A stretch of 64,000 nt of DNA from Sphingomonas hankookensis (GTDB lineage Bacteria > Pseudomonadota > Alphaproteobacteria > Sphingomonadales > Sphingomonadaceae), in contig NZ_LQQO01000001.1 of assembly GCF_001619955.1 (NCBI RefSeq), positions 62,001 to 126,000 of the forward strand, given 5' to 3'. Under the pieces are notes generated by a model that was given only the letters and a program-made list of their open reading frames with translations, was not told the DNA's origin and ran no database searches. Shown here piece after piece: positions 1 to 9,500 of the stretch. The position numbers and the translations under genes are program-made. The number at the start of each line of letters is the position of its first letter. The stretch's first letter is position 1.

Positions 1-636
1 CTCGATCTGTGCCGAGGTCGATGACTTGAACGTGCGGCTGTCCACCACTTCGACGATCGCGCTGTCGTCGATCCCGGTCAGCAGCAGCTTGAAGGCGCTG
101 CGCTCCGCCGTCTGGGTGACCGGGCTTCCGGTCTGAATGGGCGAACCCTCGCTCTGGATCGTCGTCTCGTCGACGATGCAAAAGCGCGAGATATCGCGGA
201 AGCTGAGCGACCGCTTCTTCCCGTTCGCGTCGACCGCGATCCGCTTCCCGCGCAGACCGACCTGACCCAACAGGAACTGCGATAGGTTCGCGTCGTCAGT
301 GTGATCGTGCTTGGCGCCGAGGACGCGGACATCGTCCGCACCATCCTGCGGAACGGCCAGGCCTGGGCGGACGGCGAAGTTCCCGCCAGCCAGTGCGCGC
401 GACAGCATCTCGTCGCCGTCTGGTGTCGACAGGCCTAGCCAGACCCGCTCATACGGGCGTCGCTCGCTGATGTCCGGCAGCAGCCGCGAGCCGCCCAGCA
501 TGTAGTCAATCGCCTTGGTGGCGAAGGACTTGCCCGTGTTCGAAGCGCCGTAGACGAGGTTGAGCCCATCGGCGAAGTCGAGTTCGGAGACGATGCCCGG
601 ACCCGAGAAGGCGATCTTGCGGATCACGATCGTCAT
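1..636 (-). CDS. ABC-three-component system ATPase, N-terminal part (cut by window edge)
   Basis: The gene starts at an ATG at 636 and runs off the left edge, so only the first 212 codons are visible. The protein opens with a short strand region and a P-loop GASNTGKS (about residues 30-37), as in SMC/RecN-like ATPases. A later stretch around a TAERSAFKLLLTG motif is typical of the ATPase of ABC-three-component (ABC-3C) conflict systems. In that family the ATPase is thought to sense an invader or DNA state and license a nuclease partner. Its start shares one base with the stop of the upstream gene, so the three genes are translationally coupled. The Walker B and signature motifs lie outside the window and cannot be checked. 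Confidence 0.8.
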   Translation of the reverse strand, partial: MTIVIRKIAFSGPGIVSELDFADGLNLVYGASNTGKSFATKAIDYMLGGSRLLPDISERRPYERVWLGLSTPDGDEMLSRALAGGNFAVRPGLAVPQDGADDVRVLGAKHDHTDDANLSQFLLGQVGLRGKRIAVDANGKKRSLSFRDISRFCIVDETTIQSEGSPIQTGSPVTQTAERSAFKLLLTGIDDSAIVEVVDSRTFKSSTSAQIE

Positions 637-1142
637 CAGGATCCACCGCTAGGTTGGGCGCCGTCCGAGCTGAACTCGACCGACCACCTGTCCAGCCGAT
701 GCTCCACCTGCCGCGCCAATTCCTCGGCGGACAGATCGGCGAAGTGGTCGACGAGCCACTTCGCGCAAGTCTTCAAGGCTTGGGCGTATTCGGTGCGCAT
801 CAGGCTGACGAACGGCGCCGCCTCGTCGCTCGCGCGGAACGAGACGCCATGTTCGTCTGCGACAGCGTCGACGAGGTGGACGCGCCGCATGAGCGTGAGA
901 CTGTCCTCGACAAGCCTTCGGCGGACGAGCAGCTCCCCGGTCCGCTCAGGCAACGGAGGGTGCAGGCTCGGCGGCCCGCCCGCGTCTCCCGTGTGAACGA
1001 CCAGGTGGTCGAACCAGGTCAGCCGGGCGAGGTCGAGCGTCCGTGGATAGGCCGCATCCAGCACGATGACCGCACGGGTGCCCGTCTCGAGCTTGCTGTT
1101 GAAAAGCCCGATCACCTCGGACCGGTCGATCACCTCTTCCAC
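636..1142 (-). CDS. ABC-three-component system middle component
   Basis: A 168-residue protein encoded between the Mrr-like nuclease gene and the ATPase gene. I chose the GTG at 1142, which overlaps the end of the upstream gene by 13 bp; there is no ATG at the beginning of the conserved part. It has no catalytic motif that I can see and is rich in Leu/Asp/Arg. Its C-terminus is predicted helical (KTCAKWLVDHFADLSAEELA). Position, size and tight coupling match the small middle component that links effector and ATPase in ABC-3C systems. Assignment is therefore mainly by context, with some sequence resemblance. Confidence 0.72.
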   Translation of the reverse strand: MEEVIDRSEVIGLFNSKLETGTRAVIVLDAAYPRTLDLARLTWFDHLVVHTGDAGGPPSLHPPLPERTGELLVRRRLVEDSLTLMRRVHLVDAVADEHGVSFRASDEAAPFVSLMRTEYAQALKTCAKWLVDHFADLSAEELARQVEHRLDRWSVEFSSDGAQPSGGS

Positions 1143-2131
1143 ACGAACTTCCCGTCGTTGGCGAAGTGATGGCAGAAGCCCTGCTTCACCGGGACCCGCG
1201 CGTGCCGCGCGAGCAGTCCGCCGGGCGTCACGGCGGCCGCCTGCGACATCACGGCGTCGATCCGCCCGAGCGTGTCGCCATGATTGCCGCGATAATGGCC
1301 GCTGACGCCGTGATAGACATCGTCGTGAAGGGCCTCGAGATCCTCCTCCAGCGTGTTGTCCCTGTAGAACCGGTTGAAGGCGTCGGCTTCGAAGAACCGC
1401 TTGCGCTGATCCTGCAAGTGCTCGCCGAATTCGGGATGATCCCCCACGGCGACGTGATCGTCGAACGGCGATCCGGCGCGCTCGCCATACGCGTCGATGA
1501 GCTGGCCGAGATACAGCTGTTCGCGGACGTCCACGTCCAACGGCACGATACCGCGGGGCGCGGGGCCGGGGTCTGCGCCGAACCACTTCGCCAGCACGGG
1601 CGCCGCAGTCTCGTCGCCCAGGATGTCGTCGACCGTCAGCCGCTTGACCTGGCCGAAGTCGAACGCGTTGACGAGCGCCAGCAGCGACCCCTCCAGCGCG
1701 ATGGTCTGCCCGGTCACGATCTTCTTGGCGCAAACCGCGTTCCAGCGGTCGATCAGCGCCGTGCGCAACTCGGATGGATTGAAGACCAGTTTCTCCAGAT
1801 CCCGGCCCATCCCGCGTGGGGCGACGAAGAAGTAGGCGGTCGGCGGCGTGAATTCGCCGCTATCGCTATGATACAGGATCTTGCCCAGCTCGAGCAGCGC
1901 TGACGACGTCGCCAAGGTCCGCCCATACTGCTTGCACTGATAGTTGTGCCATGGCCCCTCGTGACGTCGATCGGTCAGGAAGCCGACGATGTCGCGACCC
2001 AGGTCGCCCGCGCCGGAGAATCGCTGGACCTCGACATAGTCCGACGTCTTCCGCGCGATCCAGTCGCGGACGAACCGTTCCAAGTCCTCGTCTTCGAGCG
2101 CCAGAATCTCGCGGTGGAATCCCATCGACAT
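1130..2131 (-). CDS. ABC-three-component system protein with Mrr-like nuclease domain
   Basis: First gene of the ABC-3C operon, 333 residues from the ATG at 2131 (an ATG two codons later is possible; an upstream TTG at 2161 is less likely). The N-terminal about 100 residues resemble a restriction-endonuclease fold of the Mrr type: a GAGDLGRDI segment carries the acidic residue and NYQCKQY carries the Q-x-K motif. The remaining about 200 residues are the C-terminal domain common to ABC-3C effectors and lack further motifs I know. The expected role is cleavage of foreign nucleic acid when the ATPase partner is triggered. Its placement among transposon cargo fits the usual habitat of these systems. 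Confidence 0.8.
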   Translation of the reverse strand: MSMGFHREILALEDEDLERFVRDWIARKTSDYVEVQRFSGAGDLGRDIVGFLTDRRHEGPWHNYQCKQYGRTLATSSALLELGKILYHSDSGEFTPPTAYFFVAPRGMGRDLEKLVFNPSELRTALIDRWNAVCAKKIVTGQTIALEGSLLALVNAFDFGQVKRLTVDDILGDETAAPVLAKWFGADPGPAPRGIVPLDVDVREQLYLGQLIDAYGERAGSPFDDHVAVGDHPEFGEHLQDQRKRFFEADAFNRFYRDNTLEEDLEALHDDVYHGVSGHYRGNHGDTLGRIDAVMSQAAAVTPGGLLARHARVPVKQGFCHHFANDGKFVWKR

Positions 2132-2200
2132 GGCATAGCGGCGGCGTCGCGCACCCGGCAAGGATGTCGTGCCGGTGCATCTGATCCGACGAACGATGAG

Positions 2201-2620
2201 CTAGCTTGCGTTGTCGCGAAGTCTCTCGTCGCCGAACGCCTCCAGGATGCGGCAGTCGCCCACCGTGCCACCCGCGCAGTTCGAGATGATGGCGGAGAGC
2301 TCGCGTCGCAGGCCGCGCAGGTCGGCGATCTTGCGATCCACGTCGGCCAGGTGCTTCGACGCGATGGCATCGATTGTGTCGCACGAACGGTCCCGTTGGC
2401 GCGCCAGGTCCAGCATCGCCCTGATCTCCTCGAGCGTGAAGCCTAGGTCCCGCGTCTTCCGGATGAAGCGCAGCCTGTCGAGATCGCCCGTTGAGTACGA
2501 GCGGTAGTTGCCGCCCGTCCTGGCCGGCGGCGCGATCAGGCCCGCCCGCTCGTAGTAGCGAATCGTCTCCACCTTCACACCGGTCGCGGCGGCCAGTCGT
2601 CCGATCGTCAGGTCGGCCAC
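2201..2620 (-). CDS. MerR-family metal-responsive regulator
   Basis: A 139-residue MerR protein started from the GTG at 2620, preceded by an AGGGG ribosome site; the frame is open further upstream but nothing there looks coding. It has the MerR winged-helix start (IGRLAAATGVKVETIRYYE) and a long dimerisation helix. The C-terminal Cys pair in NCAGGTVGDCRIL resembles the metal-binding loop of ZntR/CadR/PbrR regulators, with another Cys at RDRSCDTI. It is divergent from the metal-efflux operon, whose promoter has the stretched 19-bp spacer that MerR activators act on. Zn, Cd or Pb are the likely inducers; the exact metal cannot be read from the sequence. Confidence 0.88.
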   Translation of the reverse strand: MADLTIGRLAAATGVKVETIRYYERAGLIAPPARTGGNYRSYSTGDLDRLRFIRKTRDLGFTLEEIRAMLDLARQRDRSCDTIDAIASKHLADVDRKIADLRGLRRELSAIISNCAGGTVGDCRILEAFGDERLRDNAS

Positions 2621-2628
2621 GAAACCCC

Positions 2629-2659
2629 TTGAGTCTATAGTTGCTACAGGGTCCATATA
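2629..2659 (+). promoter_or_regulatory. MerR-type promoter and operator of the czc operon
   Basis: A -35 element TTGAGT (2629-2634) and a -10 element CATATA (2654-2659) are separated by 19 bp, the over-long spacing typical of MerR-activated promoters. The spacer holds an imperfect dyad, CTATAG and CTACAG, where the regulator encoded next door is expected to sit. The promoter reads rightward into the CDF gene and, because of the overlapping junctions downstream, probably into the whole czc operon. Confidence 0.8.
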
Positions 2660-2689
2660 CCCATCCACGTCGAGTCGCACGAGGTGGAA

Positions 2690-3337
2690 ATGGCCTGCAG
2701 CAGCTGCGCGTCGGGGAAGCCCGACCCCAACAACAGCCCGTCGTGGCGCCGCGCGCTCTGGATCGCGCTCGCCGTGAACGCGACCATGTTCGTCGCCGAG
2801 ATGGCGGCGGGCGTCGCGGGCGGCTCGAAGGCGCTGCAGGCGGACGCGCTCGACTTCCTGGGCGACGCCGCGAACTATGCGATCAGCCTCGGGGTCGCGG
2901 GCATGGCGCTCGCCTGGCGAGCCCGCGCGGCCCTGCTGAAGGGCGGCACACTGGCGCTGCTCGGCATGTACGTGTTCGCCACGACGGCCTGGGCGGTCGG
3001 GCACGGCGGCACGCCCGAGGCCGAGGTGATGGGCGTGGTCGGCGTGGCCGCCCTAGTCGCCAACGCCGCCGTCGCGATGATGCTCTACCGCTACCGGACG
3101 GGCGACGCGAACATGCGCTCCGTCTGGATCTGCTCGCGCAACGACGCCATCGGCAACGTCGCCGTCGTCCTCGCCGCCGCCGGCGTGTTCGGCACCGGCA
3201 CTGCCTGGCCGGACCTGCTCGTCGCCGGGACCATGGCCACGCTCGGCATCTCGGGCGGCGTCCAGATCATCCGGCAGGCGCGCGCCGAGCTGAGCCGCGA
3301 GCGTCGCGCCCAGATCCTACAGAGGGGAGCAGCATGA
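2690..3337 (+). CDS. Cation diffusion facilitator (CDF) transporter
   Basis: A 215-residue inner-membrane protein with about six hydrophobic segments. It starts with a Cys-rich N-terminus (ACSSCASG) and carries the CDF metal-site acidic residues in DALDFLGDAANY and SRNDAIGN. It lacks the C-terminal cytoplasmic domain of CzcD-like members and is short for the family, as are other MerR-linked CDF proteins. Expected role: proton-driven export of Zn(II)/Cd(II)-type ions to the periplasm. I chose ATG 2690 after GAGGTG; an in-frame GTG at 2684 is possible. The stop overlaps the next start by ATGA. Confidence 0.85.
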   Translation: MACSSCASGKPDPNNSPSWRRALWIALAVNATMFVAEMAAGVAGGSKALQADALDFLGDAANYAISLGVAGMALAWRARAALLKGGTLALLGMYVFATTAWAVGHGGTPEAEVMGVVGVAALVANAAVAMMLYRYRTGDANMRSVWICSRNDAIGNVAVVLAAAGVFGTGTAWPDLLVAGTMATLGISGGVQIIRQARAELSRERRAQILQRGAA

Positions 3338-3702
3338 TGACGGACCTCGTCAAGTCGAGACTGCGCGAACTCGTCGGGCTTGAACTCGAGCGACACGACG
3401 CCTCGGCCGCCATCGGCGACATCGGCGCCGCCTGGTGGGCGCTGGAACGTGCCCACATCCTTTCGCAACCCGATCTTCCGCTGCACCTGCGGGTGCACTG
3501 GACCTTGCTCGGCTATGCCGTTCGCCAGCGCGACCTGCGCGAAGTCGCGGGCCAGACGCTGCGGCTGGCCCTGGCGCCGATCGGCTCGCTGACGGGTCGG
3601 ATACCGGTCGGCAACACGGGCCGCTCCAACGTCAGCGCGTTCCAGCCCATGCCGATCCCCGCAGACCTGCGTGCCACGATCGAAGCGGAGCCGAAACCGT
3701 GA
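3334..3702 (+). CDS. DUF3703 family protein
   Basis: A 122-residue soluble protein with a helical N-terminal half and conserved-looking segments WWALERAHILSQ and HWTLLGYAVRQRD, which I recognise as DUF3703. Family members occur almost only in metal-resistance operons next to CDF or RND pumps; their function is unknown. It overlaps both neighbours by 4 bp (ATGA upstream, GTGA downstream) and so is co-translated with the CDF protein. The conserved His residues could bind metal, but this is inference. Confidence 0.82.
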   Translation: MMTDLVKSRLRELVGLELERHDASAAIGDIGAAWWALERAHILSQPDLPLHLRVHWTLLGYAVRQRDLREVAGQTLRLALAPIGSLTGRIPVGNTGRSNVSAFQPMPIPADLRATIEAEPKP

Positions 3703-4085
3703 CCGCTCCGTCGCTGACACGCCGGTCAGACGATGCTATGCGGTCCCTCGTGTCACGCATGCTGCGCTTCCTGATCGGCCTCGCGCTCCTAGCCTTCATG
3801 GGGCTGGGCGTGGCCGCGCACGCGAACGAGCAGATGTGCATCCCGGGTGTCGAAGCGGCCGCGGTCGCCGGTCACGTCGATGGCGATGCCGACCAGGTGC
3901 CCGCCGATTCCGAGAAGGGCTACCCGCATCACCACGGTGGCTGCCACGGCCACCACGTCGCCGCCCCGCTCGACCGGGTGGCGCACGCCGCCCCGCGAGC
4001 GAGCGCGGGCGAGCACATGGCCGGCGACAGCGCCGAACTCGCGATGGTCCAGGCCGACTCCACGCTGAGACCGCCGATCGCCTGA
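3699..4085 (+). CDS. His-rich exported protein of the czc operon (CzcI-like position)
   Basis: 128 residues from the GTG at 3699, which overlaps the preceding stop; an ATG at 3738 would give a shorter form with the same signal peptide (MRSLVSRMLRFLIGLALL...). After the likely cleavage site the mature part holds a His cluster (HHHGGCHGHH) plus scattered His, Met and Asp. It is probably a periplasmic metal-binding protein that buffers or signals metal for the CzcCBA pump, in the position occupied by CzcI in other operons. No known fold could be assigned. Confidence 0.6.
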   Translation: MTAPSLTRRSDDAMRSLVSRMLRFLIGLALLAFMGLGVAAHANEQMCIPGVEAAAVAGHVDGDADQVPADSEKGYPHHHGGCHGHHVAAPLDRVAHAAPRASAGEHMAGDSAELAMVQADSTLRPPIA

Positions 4086-4139
4086 CGTGCGCCGCGCCGC
4101 CGGAACCCGGCGGCCGTCATCCCACGTCAGGAGCAACAC

Positions 4140-5405
4140 ATGCATCGCATCATCGCGGCCGCGCTGGCCGCATCCGTCTGCGCATCGTCCGCGCAGGCGC
4201 AGACCAGTCCACCGGCAGCCGCGCAGGATGGGCTCACGCTTGAACAGGCGCTCGACCTCGCAGGCGCCAATGCGCCGGGGATCGGGGCAGCGGACGCCGG
4301 GGTCAGGGCCGCCGAGGCCCAGCGCCGCGTCGCCGGGCAGCGGCCCAACCCCTCGGTCAACGTGGAGGTCGAGAACGTCGTCGGCACGGGCGCATACAGC
4401 GGCATCCGCGGCGCCGAGACGACCGTCGGCATGTCGCTGCCGCTGGAGCTCGGCGGCAAGCGCTCCGCGCGGATCGCAGTGGCGGACACGCAGACCGCCC
4501 GTGCCCGACTGGCGGTGGTGACGGCCCGTGCCGATCTCAGGCTCCGCGTCACCCAGGCCTACAACGAGGCGGTGGCGTCCGAACGCCGGCTGCTGATCGC
4601 GCGCGACCAGCGGCGCATCGCCACCGAGGGACTGAGGGCGGCGAACGTGCGCGTCCGCGCCGGCCGGGCCTCCCCACTGGAGGAGCAGCGCGCCGACGTC
4701 GCTCGCATCAACGCGGACACCGCGCTCGCCCAGGCCGAGCGGGCGGTGACACTCGCGCGCGCCAACCTGGCACGGCTGATCGTGCGCGACCCCGGCGCCC
4801 TCGATCTCGGCTGGTTCGACAGGGTCGCCGCCGGCCTCGGCCCGCGGCTTCCCATCAGTCCGGAAGGGACGCTTGCCCTGGCCGCGGCGGAGGCGGAGGT
4901 CGCGACCGCCAATGCGCAGGTGCGGTTGGCGCGCAGCCAGCGGGTCCCGGACCTCACGCTGAGCGCAGGTGCCCGCCGGCTGGAGGCCACCAACGACGTG
5001 GCGGCGGTATTCGGCGTCAGCGTGCCGATCCCGTTGTTCAACAACGGCCGCGCCGGCGTCGACGCCGCCCGCGCAGAACGGGACCAGGCCGAGGCGCTGC
5101 GGCGGGTCGCGCTGTTCGACGCGCAGCGGGCGATCGCCACGGCGGAGACCGACCTCGCCAACGCGGAGGCGAACGCGCGAGCGGCAAACGGCCCGGCGCT
5201 CGCGGCGGCTCAGGAGGCCGCCCGCATCGCCCGCATCGGTTACCGCGAGGGCAAGTTCGGCCAGCTCGACCTGCTCGAGGCGGAGCGCACGCTCGCCCAG
5301 ACCCGCTCGGCCGCCATCGACGCGCTCGCCGCCTATCACGACGCCGAGGCGCGCCTGGAGCGGCTCACCGCCCGCGCGCCAGCCAACACGGAAGTCCAGC
5401 CATGA
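4140..5405 (+). CDS. czcC: CzcC-type outer-membrane efflux protein
   Basis: A 421-residue TolC-family protein with a signal peptide (MHRIIAAALAASVCASSAQA) and two long coiled-coil repeats rich in Ala, Glu and Arg, the typical duplicated outer-membrane-factor layout. It forms the channel through the outer membrane in the heavy-metal RND pump. The start ATG follows AGGAGC and a 54-bp gap after the His-rich gene. The 3' end overlaps czcB by ATGA. Length matches the CzcC family. Confidence 0.92.
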   Translation: MHRIIAAALAASVCASSAQAQTSPPAAAQDGLTLEQALDLAGANAPGIGAADAGVRAAEAQRRVAGQRPNPSVNVEVENVVGTGAYSGIRGAETTVGMSLPLELGGKRSARIAVADTQTARARLAVVTARADLRLRVTQAYNEAVASERRLLIARDQRRIATEGLRAANVRVRAGRASPLEEQRADVARINADTALAQAERAVTLARANLARLIVRDPGALDLGWFDRVAAGLGPRLPISPEGTLALAAAEAEVATANAQVRLARSQRVPDLTLSAGARRLEATNDVAAVFGVSVPIPLFNNGRAGVDAARAERDQAEALRRVALFDAQRAIATAETDLANAEANARAANGPALAAAQEAARIARIGYREGKFGQLDLLEAERTLAQTRSAAIDALAAYHDAEARLERLTARAPANTEVQP

Positions 5406-6553
5406 AGAAGACCATCCTGCGGGCGCTCGTCCCCGCGACCCTAGCACTGACGCTCGCCGGCTGCGGCGGCGGCACCGAAGCGCCGGCGGAGAACGCCGCC
5501 GGCGAGCACGCGGCCGAGGAAGGCCACGCCGAGGAGGGCGTGGTCACGCTCACCCAGCAGCAGATCACCGACGCGGGCATCGAGGTCGTCCGGCCGACGG
5601 TCGGCGGCGTCGCCGGCGCCATCGAGGTGAGCGCCACGATCGAGGGCGATCCGCAGGGCGTGCAGGTCGCGTCCGCCGCGATCGGCGGGCGGCTCGTATC
5701 GCTGACCAGGAACCTTGGGCAATCCGTCGGACGCGGCGACGTGCTCGCCGTGATCGAGAGCCGCGAGGCGGCATCGCTGAAGGGCGAGATCGAGGCGGCG
5801 CGCGCCCGGGCGGCACTGGCACAGTCCAACCTCCGGCGCGAGCAGCGTCTGTTCGCCGAGCGCGTCTCGCCCGAGCAGGACCTGATTGCCGCCCGCACGG
5901 CGGCGACCGAGGCCAACATCGCGCTCCGCCTCGCGCAGCAGCAGCTCGCCGCAACCGGCGGCGGCGGAGGGGCGCTCAACCGCGTCACCGTGCGCTCGCC
6001 CATCTCCGGGCAGGTCATCGCCCGGTCGGCCACCCTCGGCCAGACCGTGGCGGCGGACGCGGAGCTGTTCCGCATCGCCAACCTGTCGAAGGTATCGGTC
6101 GCGATGTCGCTGCTGCCGGCGGATGCCGGGCGCGTGCAGCCCGGCGCGCAGGTCGAGGTCACAGGTCCCGGGCGTCGGCAGGCCGCACGGGTCACGTTCG
6201 TGTCGCCGGTCCTCGACGAGACCACCCGGCTGGTGCCGGTCATCGCCACGCTCGACAACGGCGGCAACACCTGGCGCGTGGGCGAGACCGTCAACGCGTC
6301 CGTCATCGTGCCGGCAGGCGGCGACCGGACCGTCGCCGTGCCGTCGGCCGCCGTCCAGATGATCGAGGACAAGCCGCACGTCTTCGTGCGCACCGCGACC
6401 GGCTTCAAGGCGGTGCCGGTGACGCTCGGCCGTCGCAACGGCGGCCAGGTCATAGTCACGGCCGGTCTCAACGGTGACGAACGCATCGCGTCCACCAACT
6501 CCTTCACCCTCAAGGCCGAGCTCGGAAAGGGCGAGGCGAGCCATGAGGACTGA
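5402..6553 (+). CDS. czcB: CzcB-type periplasmic adaptor of RND pump
   Basis: 383 residues with a lipoprotein-like signal (lipobox LTLAGC near residue 20) followed by an acidic, His-containing linker. Then come a barrel-sandwich hybrid split by a helical hairpin and a beta-barrel domain, as in membrane-fusion proteins. The adaptor joins the inner-membrane pump CzcA with CzcC and may hand over metal ions. It overlaps czcC and is 3 bp from czcA, so the tripartite pump is one translation unit. Confidence 0.92.
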   Translation: MKKTILRALVPATLALTLAGCGGGTEAPAENAAGEHAAEEGHAEEGVVTLTQQQITDAGIEVVRPTVGGVAGAIEVSATIEGDPQGVQVASAAIGGRLVSLTRNLGQSVGRGDVLAVIESREAASLKGEIEAARARAALAQSNLRREQRLFAERVSPEQDLIAARTAATEANIALRLAQQQLAATGGGGGALNRVTVRSPISGQVIARSATLGQTVAADAELFRIANLSKVSVAMSLLPADAGRVQPGAQVEVTGPGRRQAARVTFVSPVLDETTRLVPVIATLDNGGNTWRVGETVNASVIVPAGGDRTVAVPSAAVQMIEDKPHVFVRTATGFKAVPVTLGRRNGGQVIVTAGLNGDERIASTNSFTLKAELGKGEASHED

Positions 6554-6556
6554 GCC

Positions 6557-9500
6557 ATGATCGCCCGCATCGTCACCTTCTCGGTGGAGCTGCGCTGGTT
6601 CGTCCTGCTGCTCACCGCCGTCGCCGCCATCGCCGGCATGCTCGCGCTCCAGCGGCTGCCGATCGATGCCGTCCCCGACATCACCAACAACCAGGTCCAG
6701 ATCAACGTCGTCGCACCAGCGCTCTCACCCGACCAGGTCGAGAAGCAGGTCGCCTTCACGGTAGAGACCGCGCTCGCGGGCATCCCCGGCCTCGAATACA
6801 CCCGCTCGCTCAGCCGCAACGGGTTCGCCCAGATCACGGCGGTGTTCGACGAGGGCACCGACATCTACTTCGCGCGCCAGCAGGTGTCCGAGCGCCTGCG
6901 CACGGCCGAGGAGGACCTGCCAGAGGGCGTGAACCCCGAGATGGGCCCGATCGCCACCGGCCTCGGCGACATCTTCATGTGGACCGTCGAATACCGCGAG
7001 CTCGACAAGGTCAACCACAAGAGCGGCGAGCCCGGGCTGCAGCCCGACGGCAGCTACATCAGCCCCGAGGGCGACCATCTCGTCAGCGAGGCTGACAAGG
7101 CGACCTACCTCCGCACCGTGCAGGACTGGATCGTCGCGCCGCAGCTGAAGGGCACCGCCGGCCTGGCCGGCATCGACTCACTGGGCGGCTACACCAAGGA
7201 ATATCTGGTCGTCCCCGACGTGCAGCGCATGGCGGCGATGAAGATCACGCTGCAGGACCTCGCCACCGCACTCGAGCGCAACAACACCAGCGCCGGCGCG
7301 GGCGTCGTCAACCGCAACGGCGAGGGCCTGTCGGTGCGCGCCGACGGCCGCGTCCGCACGGCCGACGAACTGGCTCGGACGGTGATCGCCACGCGCGAAG
7401 GCGTGGCCATCGTGCTGAGCCAGGTGGCGGAGGTCAGGACCGGTCAGGGCCTGCGCATGGGCTCCGCGTCCGAGAACGGCCGCGAGGTGGTCGTCGGCAC
7501 CGCCGTCATGCGGATCGGCGAGAACAGCCGCACCGTCTCGACGGGCGTGTCGGAGCGCCTGGAGGAGATCGGGCCGTCGCTGCCCGTCGACGTGGTGGTC
7601 AAGCCGGTGCTCAACCGCACCGACCTCGTCAACTCGACCATATCGACCGTGGCGCGCAACCTCGCCGAGGGCGCGCTGCTCGTCATCGTCGTGCTGTTCG
7701 CGCTGCTGGGCAACTTCCGCGCGGCGCTCATCGCCGCGATGGTGATCCCCATCACCATGCTGCTGACCAGCATCGGCATGCTGCAGGCGGGCGTGTCCGC
7801 CAACCTGATGAGCCTCGGCGCGCTCGACTTCGGCCTGATCGTCGACGGGGCGGTGATCATCGTGGAGAACTCGCTGCGGCGGCTGGGCGAGGCGCAGCAT
7901 GGACGCGGCGACGCGTTGCCGCTGAAGGAACGGCTCGCCATCGTCGCGGCGTCGGCGCGCGAGATGATCCGCCCGTCCGTCTACGGCCAGGCGATCATCA
8001 TCCTCGTCTACGCGCCGCTGCTCACCTTCACGGGCGTCGAGGGCAAGATGTTCGAACCCATGGCGCTGACAGTGATCATCGCGCTGGTCTTCGCGTTCGT
8101 CCTGTCGCTGACCTTCGTGCCCGCGGCGATCGCGATTTGGCTGAGCAAGCGGGTGGAGGAAAAGGAGGGGCGGATCATATCCGCGCTCCGCCGGCGCTAC
8201 GAGCCGGGCCTCGACACCGCGCTGCGCCGCCCGAACGCCACGCTCGGCATCGCCCTCGGCGCGCTCGCGCTGTCGGCCGTCGCCTTCACGACGCTCGGAC
8301 AGGAGTTCCTGCCGCAGCTCGACGAGGGCAACGTGCTGGTCCAGGCGATCCGGATCCCCGGCACGTCGGTCGACCAGAGCCAGGCGATGCAGGCGCAGGT
8401 CGAGAAGGCGATCGCCAAGGAGCCCGAGGTCCAGTTCGCGTTTTCGCGGACCGGCACGTCGGAGATCGCCTCCGACCCGATGCCTGCGAACATCACCGAC
8501 ACCTTCGTGATCCTGAAGCCGAGGGAACAATGGCCCGACCCGAACCTCGGCAAGGCCGAGTTCGTCGAGCGGCTGGAAAGGCGACTCTCGACCCTCCCGG
8601 GCAACAACTACGAGATCACCCAGCCCATCCAGATGCGCTTCAACGAGCTGATCGCGGGCGTGCGCGGGGACGTCGCGGTGAAGGTGTTCGGCGACGACTT
8701 CGCCCAGATGAACGCGACGGCGGAGGCGATCGCCGGCGTGCTGCGCCGGACGCAGGGCGCGACCGACGTGCGGGTCGAGCAGACCGAGGGGCTGCCGATG
8801 CTGGACATCCGGCCGAACCGCACCGCGATGTCGCGGGTCGGGGTGACCGCGGGCGACGTGCAGGACACGGTCGCCGCCGCGATCGGCGGGCGCGAGGCCG
8901 GCATGATCTTCGAGGGCGACCGGCGGTTCCCGGTCGTGATCCGCCTGCCGGAGTCGGCACGCTCCGATCTCACCGCCATCGCGCAGGTACCCGTGCCAAC
9001 GGCCGAGGGCGGGTTCGTCCCGCTCTCGACCGTCGCGAACATCGAGATCATCGACGGCCCGAACCAGATCAGCCGCGAGAACGGCAAGCGCCGCGTCGTC
9101 GTGCAGGCGAACGTGCGCGGCCGCGATGTCGCGGGCGTCGTGGCGGACGCGCAGGCGGCGATCGGCGCCCGGGTGAAGATGCCGCCAGGCACCTACCTCG
9201 AATGGGGCGGCCAGTTCGAGAACCTGGCCTCGGCGCGTGACCGGCTGATGGTCGTGGTGCCGATCTGCTTCGCGGTCATTATGCTGCTGCTCTACGGGGC
9301 GCTTGGCTCGGTCCGCGACGCGCTGATCGTCTTCACCGGCGTGCCGCTGGCCCTGGTCGGGGGCATCCTCGCGCTGCTGCTAAGGGGCATGCCATTCTCG
9401 ATCTCGGCCGCCGTCGGGTTCATCGCGCTGTCCGGGGTCGCGGTGCTCAACGGACTGGTGATGCTGTCCGCGATCCAGGACCTGCTGGCGCGAGGCCTCG

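Noticed and set aside
3789..5447. Long minus-strand open frame over czcC
   Set aside because: It is a mirror of the czcC codon pattern in high-GC DNA, without motifs or a ribosome site.
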